In this document: piece after piece, positions 60,139-64,000 of the stretch
Layout: each line of letters opens with the position of its first letter
Position numbering within the stretch: the first letter of the stretch is position 1
Assembly: GCA_016706425.1 (NCBI GenBank)
Contig: JADJJR010000001.1
Span: 1,674,001-1,738,000 of the forward strand
Direction of reading: 5' to 3'
DNA length: 64,000 nucleotides
From: Elusimicrobiota bacterium
Lineage (GTDB): Bacteria > Elusimicrobiota > Elusimicrobia > FEN-1173
Position numbers and translations under genes: made by a program
The notes under the pieces: generated by a model
Told to the model about the DNA's origin: nothing
The model's database searches: none
Seen by the model: only the letters and a program-made list of their open reading frames with translations

Positions 60139-60810
60139 CTATTTCGCGGGGGCCGGGCCCCCTCCCATTTCGGACTGGGCCTCCGCGGCCCAAAGCGATT
60201 TAGGGTAAAGGGCGACGACCTTTTCGAAGACCTTGCGGGACTCTTCGGGCGCGTTCAAGGCACGATGGAGGCGCCCCAATTCCATGTAAGCGCGCGGGGC
60301 CAAGAGGTGCTCGGGATAATCTTTAAGGAAGAGCTGGAAATGCCGGACCGCCTCGGCGTGCATTTTCATTTCCACGGCCGCCGCGGCCATCCCCGCCAGC
60401 AAGATCGGTTTGTACGCGGGGTGGTTGGTCCGCGTGTAGGCCTCTTCGTAGACCGCGGAAGCGTCGGCGAACTTTTCGGTCTGCATGAAAGCGTCGCCTT
60501 TGATAACGGCGGCTTGGAGCCCCACGGGATTCACGCGGTTTCCCTTAATCACTTCATCCAAGATTTGGAACGCCTCATTCTGACGCCCCGCCGACAACTG
60601 CATGCGGGCCATGGTCAATTGATCGGCCCCTCGGTCGGCCAAACGACCGCGGTTGACGATGATGAGCGCGGCAAACCCGCCCGCCAGGACCGACAACCCC
60701 AAGGCCAACCCCAATTGGGCGCGGTGTTCCCGGGCCCATGAGAAAAGACGGTCCGTCGCGGATTGTCTTCCCGGGGACCGACCCCGCAACGTGTAGAGTG
60801 TGCTGGACAT
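60139..60810 (-). CDS. Membrane-anchored TPR protein, YfgM-like
   Basis: 223 residues from the ATG at 60810 (GAGAGGAAAATT upstream). One N-terminal transmembrane helix (LGLALGLSVLAGGFAALIIV) followed by about four TPR-like repeats (QILDEVIKGNRVNPVGLQAA, ASAVYEEAYTRTNHPAYKPI, VRHFQLFLKDYPEHLLAPRA, ESRKVFEKVVALYPKSLWAA). The layout resembles YfgM, an accessory of the SecYEG translocon, or tol-associated TPR proteins. Just upstream of infC. Confidence 0.75.
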   Translation of the reverse strand: MSSTLYTLRGRSPGRQSATDRLFSWAREHRAQLGLALGLSVLAGGFAALIIVNRGRLADRGADQLTMARMQLSAGRQNEAFQILDEVIKGNRVNPVGLQAAVIKGDAFMQTEKFADASAVYEEAYTRTNHPAYKPILLAGMAAAAVEMKMHAEAVRHFQLFLKDYPEHLLAPRAYMELGRLHRALNAPEESRKVFEKVVALYPKSLWAAEAQSEMGGGPAPAK

Positions 60811-60852
60811 AATTTTCCTCTCTTCGGATTTCGATTCCCCCGGCCCAAAAAT

Positions 60853-60926
60853 CGCCCCCGGGCGGAATTGAACCACCAACCTTCTCCTTAGGACGGAGCC
60901 GCTCTATCCAATTGAGCTACGGGGGC
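60853..60926 (-). tRNA. tRNA-Arg (anticodon CCU)
   Basis: A full cloverleaf can be folded: 7-bp acceptor (GCCCCCG/CGGGGGC), D-arm GCTC/GAGC, anticodon loop GTCCTAA with CCT at 34-36, T-arm GGTGG-TTCAATT-CCGCC, discriminator G. CCA is not encoded. The anticodon stem has one weak pair at its top. Reads AGG codons. Confidence 0.92.
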
Positions 60927-61112
60927 AAAACCCAAGGTACATCTGGTTTCCGCGCTAACGCGCTTCAACCATTTCCTCGCCACCCCTGGCTCGGTCACCA
61001 TTGAGCTACGGGGGCAAAACCCAAGGTACATCTGGTTTCCGCGCTAACGCGCTTCAACCATTTCCTCGCCACCCCTGGCTCGGTCACCATTGAGCTACGG
61101 GGGCAAAACCCA
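60911..61112 (-). repeat. 89-bp tandem repeats containing the tRNA-Arg 5' end
   Basis: The unit beginning attgagctacgggggcaaaa starts at 60911, 61000 and 61089; two full identical units plus a 24-bp partial third. The first 16 bp are the 5' end of tRNA-Arg. In the copies the tRNA sequence stops after 16 bp and continues as GGTGACCGAGC, a D-arm-like remnant. Each unit also holds the palindrome gcgctaacgcgc. Confidence 0.9.
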
Positions 61113-61640
61113 CTAATAAGTCAACAACGCCGTGACGGGAAAATGGGGTATTTTCCCCCGCCCCTTCAAAAAGCCCAATTCAATTAAAAACACCGCTCCC
61201 ACGACCCGCGCCCGCGCGGCCTTCACCAAGCGCGCCACGGCCGCCGAGGTGCCCCCCGTGGCCAAGACATCGTCCACGATCAACACCCGATCCCCGGGGC
61301 GAAGGGCGTCGACGTGCATTTCCAGGGTGTCCTTGCCGTACTCCAAAGCGTAACATTCGGACAACGTTTTGTAAGGCAACTTCCCCTTTTTACGCACGGG
61401 CACGACCCCGACGCCCAACACCGCCGCCACCGCGGACCCGAACAAAAACCCCCGCGATTCGATGGCCACGATTTTGTTGGCCCGCGCCGCGCGGGCCACC
61501 CGGGCCAAACGCAACACCGACCGACGAAAGGACGGGCCGTGCCCCAACAGGGGCGTGATGTCCTTGAAAACGATCCCCTTTTTGGGGAAATTCGGCACGT
61601 CGCGGACAAACCCAGCCAGGGCGGCCAGTGAACGGTCCAT
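61113..61640 (-). CDS. apt: Adenine phosphoribosyltransferase
   Basis: 175 residues, type I PRTase: FPKKGIVFKDITPLLGHGPS, GFLFGSAVAAVLGVGVVPVR, KKGKLPYKTLSECYALEYGK and the PRPP loop VLIVDDVLATGGTSAA. Salvages adenine to AMP. Lies 1 bp downstream of the sigma-factor gene, so co-transcribed. Confidence 0.95.
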   Translation of the reverse strand: MDRSLAALAGFVRDVPNFPKKGIVFKDITPLLGHGPSFRRSVLRLARVARAARANKIVAIESRGFLFGSAVAAVLGVGVVPVRKKGKLPYKTLSECYALEYGKDTLEMHVDALRPGDRVLIVDDVLATGGTSAAVARLVKAARARVVGAVFLIELGFLKGRGKIPHFPVTALLTY

Positions 61641-61641
61641 C

Positions 61642-62472
61642 TCAGACCAAACCGAGACGATGGGCGGCGCGCCGCAAGCGCGCCAACCCCCGCTCCTCCA
61701 ATTGGCGCACGCGCTCCCGCGACAGCTTTAGCTTTTTGCCGACTTCCTCAAGGGTCATGGGATCCCGCCCCGTCAAGCCAAAACGCATTTGCAAAATGCT
61801 TTTCTCCCGGGCTTCCACCTGGTCGAGGGCGCGCGCCAAATCTTCCCGGACCCGCAGGTAGGAAAACACCTCTTCGGGCCCCAGATCGTTTCGGTCGGCG
61901 ACAATGTCCCGCACGAAAAGGTTTTCATCCTCGTCCAAAGGCGTGTCAAGACTGCCGACGGACTTGGCCGCCTCGTGGGCGTCGATCACGCTTTTGATTT
62001 GCCGGGGGGACAGATGGAGGGTTTTGCCCATCTCCTGCATGGTCGGGCTGCGCCTCAGGCTGACGGACAAACGGTCCCACTCCCGCAGCCACTTGCGAAG
62101 GGCCTCCAAGGCGTGGGGCGGTATGCGGATGGTTTTGGATTGTTCGTCGTAGGCGCGCCGGACGGCCTGTTCGATCCAGTAGGCCGCGTAGGTGGAAAAA
62201 CGGAAACCGCGTTTCGGGTCGAACTTGTCGACCGCGTGCATGAGGCCGAGGTTGCCCTCTTCGATCAAGTCCAGGAAATCAACGCCGGGCCGGTAGTACT
62301 TCTTGGCGATGGGGATGACCAGGCGCAGATTGGTTTCAATGATGCGTTTCTTCGCCTTGGGGTCGCCCTTTTTCGCCAGCCGCCACAGTTCCGAAACGTC
62401 TTCCTTGCTGACGTTTTGCAGCCGACGAACGCCGCCGAAGTACAGGGTGACCGAATCCAAACTTTCTGCCAT
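61642..62472 (-). CDS. RNA polymerase sigma-70 factor, RpoD/RpoS type (group 2-like)
   Basis: 276 residues with regions 1.2/2 (GDPKAKKRIIETNLRLVIPI, DFLDLIEEGNLGLMHAVDKF, RFSTYAAYWIEQAVRRA), 3 (RSPTMQEMGKTLHLSPRQIK) and 4 (ILQMRFGLTGRDPMTLEEVG, LSRERVRQLEERGLARLR). It lacks the long region 1.1 of the main RpoD, so it is an alternative factor of the RpoS/SigA-like group or a short primary one. Confidence 0.92.
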   Translation of the reverse strand: MAESLDSVTLYFGGVRRLQNVSKEDVSELWRLAKKGDPKAKKRIIETNLRLVIPIAKKYYRPGVDFLDLIEEGNLGLMHAVDKFDPKRGFRFSTYAAYWIEQAVRRAYDEQSKTIRIPPHALEALRKWLREWDRLSVSLRRSPTMQEMGKTLHLSPRQIKSVIDAHEAAKSVGSLDTPLDEDENLFVRDIVADRNDLGPEEVFSYLRVREDLARALDQVEAREKSILQMRFGLTGRDPMTLEEVGKKLKLSRERVRQLEERGLARLRRAAHRLGLV

Positions 62473-62486
62473 GAACGCTCCCGGTG

Positions 62487-62768
62487 TCAGCCTTGAATGT
62501 CAAACCCTTCGCCGTCGTCGCGCCGCGGGGACGCGACGAACTCGTCCCAGCGGTCCACGCGCGCAAAGGGATGCGCTTTTTCCAGATGGTGGCGCAACGC
62601 GTCCAGCGCGCCGGGGGGGCCCTCCGCCTCGGCGCTCACGGATCCGTCGGGTTCGTTGCGAACCCATCCGCGCACGCCGCGGGCGCAGGCCGCGCCCGCA
62701 CAGAACGCCCGAAACCCCACGCCTTGAACCCGCCCGAAAAATCGCCAGCGTCGGCGCTCAACGGCCAC
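62487..62768 (-). CDS. acyP: Acylphosphatase
   Basis: 93 residues from GTG at 62768. Small alpha/beta fold with the catalytic Arg loop in RRWRFFGRVQGVGFRAFCAG and the Asn in VRGWVRNEPDGSVSAEAEG. Hydrolyses acyl phosphates. 14 bp upstream of the sigma-factor gene. The longer upstream frame crosses the duplicated tRNA fragment and is not coding. Confidence 0.9.
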   Translation of the reverse strand: MAVERRRWRFFGRVQGVGFRAFCAGAACARGVRGWVRNEPDGSVSAEAEGPPGALDALRHHLEKAHPFARVDRWDEFVASPRRDDGEGFDIQG

Positions 62769-62784
62769 GGATTTTTGGAAAATA

Positions 62785-62957
62785 CCGTCGGGTGTCTCTC
62801 GGGGTGCGGGGTCGCGAGCGCCTGAGGCGCTCGTTCGCGACGGGCCGAACAGGCCCCGGGTCCCACGGCCGATGAAACACCAACGTCTTTTCCCCACTCC
62901 CCCCACGATCCCGGTCCGCGGGGCACTTCACCGTCGGGTGTCTCTCGGGGTGCGGGG
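62785..62957. repeat. 27-bp direct repeat flanking 119 bp, overlapping the 3' end of tRNA-Pro
   Basis: ccgtcgggtgtctctcgggg plus tgcgggg occurs at 62785..62811 and 62931..62957. The second copy covers the last 13 bases of the tRNA-Pro gene; the first is a stand-alone copy of the same end. The 119 bp between hold a perfect cgagcgcc/ggcgctcg hairpin (62814..62832) and no gene. Confidence 0.85.
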
Positions 62958-63017
62958 ACTTGAACCCCGGACCTCTTGGTCCCGAACCAAGCGCGCTACC
63001 AACTGCGCTACACCCCG
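62945..63017 (-). tRNA. tRNA-Pro (anticodon CGG)
   Basis: Cloverleaf: acceptor CGGGGTG/CACCCCG, D-arm GCGC/GCGC, anticodon stem CTTGG/CCAAG with loop TTCGGGA (CGG at 34-36), T-arm CGGGG-TTCAAGT-CCCCG, discriminator A. CCA is not encoded. Reads CCG codons. Confidence 0.95.
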
Positions 63018-63031
63018 AGACACACCCGCCG

Positions 63032-63856
63032 TCACAAATCCCACACCGGTTCAAAACAATACCATTGATCGGCGTACAGGGTGAGATATTTTTCCAGAAC
63101 GAGGGCCATCTTGTCCATCAAATTCTTGACGGCGTCGGGGCCCTCCGGCCAAAGGGGCGCCTCCACAATCGTCCGGTAGTGGCCGGGCCGATCCATCACC
63201 ACAAAACCCGGAATCACGGGCGTGTTGAACCGGCAAGCGAACAAAAACGGGCCCCGCGGCAACCGCGCCGGCCGACCGCACAGGGTGACGGTCGCGCCGT
63301 CTTCGCCGAAGGGCCGGTCGGCCAGCATCACGACGCTCCCGTGGTTTTTTAACACTTTCCCCACGCCGTGGGCCGCGCCGCGTCCGACGGCCAAATAGCG
63401 CAAGGTCGGCGCCCGGCGTTTTTGAATAAACCTCTGCATCGCCCGGGATTTGTAAGGTTGAAAAACGGCCGTCACCGGCCAACCCCAATCGGCCAAAACC
63501 CGCCCCCCCAATTCCCAGTTTCCCAGATGGGAGGTCAACACCAGAACCCCGCGCCCCACCGCGCGGGCCGCCTCGGCGTGTTCCCGGCCCTCCACCGCGA
63601 TGTCCACAACCCGTCCCCCCAGGAAATCCGACAAGGTGACTCCGAAATTGCGGAAAACATCCTCGGATTTAAATCGCCGCCCCGACCGTTCGTTGATAAC
63701 GGCCAAGTTTCGCTCCACCGCCGCCCGTTTCATCGGGAAAAAACCGCCCACCGCGCGACCGATTCGCGACGCCAAAGCATAGCGAGGCCGGGCGGGCAAG
63801 AGGCCGCAAAGGGCGCTCGTCGACGCCAGTCCCGCGGCCCAGAAATGTTCACGCAA
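63032..63856 (-). CDS. Lipid A biosynthesis acyltransferase (LpxL/HtrB family)
   Basis: 274 residues from a TTG at 63856. The acyltransferase HxxxxE box is visible in VLTSHLGNWELGGRVL, and the second motif in KNHGSVVMLADRPFGEDG. Adds secondary acyl chains to lipid A at the inner membrane. Whether it acts as LpxL or LpxM type cannot be told. The TTG overlaps the end of the upstream gene, so both are co-translated. Confidence 0.88.
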   Translation of the reverse strand: MREHFWAAGLASTSALCGLLPARPRYALASRIGRAVGGFFPMKRAAVERNLAVINERSGRRFKSEDVFRNFGVTLSDFLGGRVVDIAVEGREHAEAARAVGRGVLVLTSHLGNWELGGRVLADWGWPVTAVFQPYKSRAMQRFIQKRRAPTLRYLAVGRGAAHGVGKVLKNHGSVVMLADRPFGEDGATVTLCGRPARLPRGPFLFACRFNTPVIPGFVVMDRPGHYRTIVEAPLWPEGPDAVKNLMDKMALVLEKYLTLYADQWYCFEPVWDL

Positions 63857-64000
63857 CAGGATGACCCTCCGCGCGGGACCGCGCGGGCCGCCGTTCTTCC
63901 ATCAACGACACGATGGCCTCCGCGGCGTCTCGGGCGGCCCACGGGCGCGCCAGCGCGCGTCCGTTTTCCCGCAATTGCTCCAGCCGACCCCGGTGGTTGA
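63849..64000 (-). CDS. C-terminal end of an upstream gene, possibly a GT-B glycosyltransferase
   Basis: The visible 49 codons (LEQLRENGRALARPWAARDA, then EAIVSLMEERRPARSRAEG) end in TGA at 63849, overlapping the acyltransferase start by 8 bp. The pattern of small residues followed by an AAxAIxxLMEE helix resembles the last helix of GT-B glycosyltransferases such as MurG or LpxB-like enzymes, which would suit the LPS context. Too short for a firm call. Confidence 0.45.
   Translation of the reverse strand, partial: NHRGRLEQLRENGRALARPWAARDAAEAIVSLMEERRPARSRAEGHPVA

Noticed and set aside
62758..63054. Minus-strand 98-codon frame spanning tRNA-Pro and the duplicated tRNA end
   Set aside because: It runs through a tRNA gene and a direct repeat and shows no protein-like composition.

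Overview
The window reads as a chromosomal segment of a GC-rich, diderm (LPS-type) bacterium. The evidence is a Lnt/LptE/LpxL-type acyltransferase set, outer-membrane beta-barrel proteins, MltA, and the MEP isoprenoid enzyme Dxs. Dense 4-nt stop/start overlaps point to long operons. No taxonomic marker here can be placed by eye; Elusimicrobiota or another environmental diderm phylum is my low-confidence guess.

Region 1 (1-23.8 kb) is an Rhs (YD-repeat) polymorphic-toxin array, transcribed entirely from the minus strand. One complete rhs gene (16320..23762) has a signal peptide, PKD-like domains, NHL repeats, a YD-repeat core and a toxin tip, and is followed by its immunity gene. Downstream lie at least six promoterless modules, called M1 to M7 here in transcription order. 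Each intact one (M1-M4, M6) is a truncated core plus a different AT-rich tip plus a different small cognate gene. M5 is only a remnant cut by an IS3-family element, and M7 is frameshifted and runs off the window. Shared sequence past the core between the full gene and M2, mosaic core polymorphisms, and a related 46-bp motif at five module starts suggest that the array stores tips for exchange into the expressed gene.

Region 2 (24-41 kb) is housekeeping. One minus-strand operon is murJ-uvrC-MGMT-secA-orf102-lnt, with uvrC frameshifted and lacking its HhH tail. Plus-strand rpsT follows. A second minus-strand operon is ymdB-ispA-dxs-tlyA-leuS-lptE-holA.

Region 3 (41-47 kb) holds three tandem outer-membrane beta-barrel paralogues ending at a strong terminator, a lipoprotein gene, and a zapB-like/zapA/rarA/fau operon whose promoter is back-to-back with that of a membrane-protein gene. 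Both promoters appear to give nearly leaderless transcripts.

Region 4 (47-55 kb) is a peptidoglycan-recycling block: SSS-family symporter, NamZ, MurQ, NagZ and a BadF-type kinase best read as MurK, with the lytic transglycosylase MltA next to it. Together they can account for release of MurNAc and GlcNAc from wall fragments, uptake, phosphorylation and conversion to GlcNAc-6-P.

Region 5 (55-64 kb) is the translation operon infC-rpmI-rplT-pheS-pheT plus a lipoprotein gene. infC has a probable AUC start and a terminator hairpin directly before its ribosome-binding site. Beyond it are a TPR protein, tRNA-Arg(CCU) with 89-bp tandem repeats that copy its 5' end, apt, a sigma-70 factor, an acylphosphatase, tRNA-Pro(CGG) with a duplicated 3' end, a lipid A acyltransferase, and the end of a further gene. 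No gene-free stretch exceeds 300 bp.
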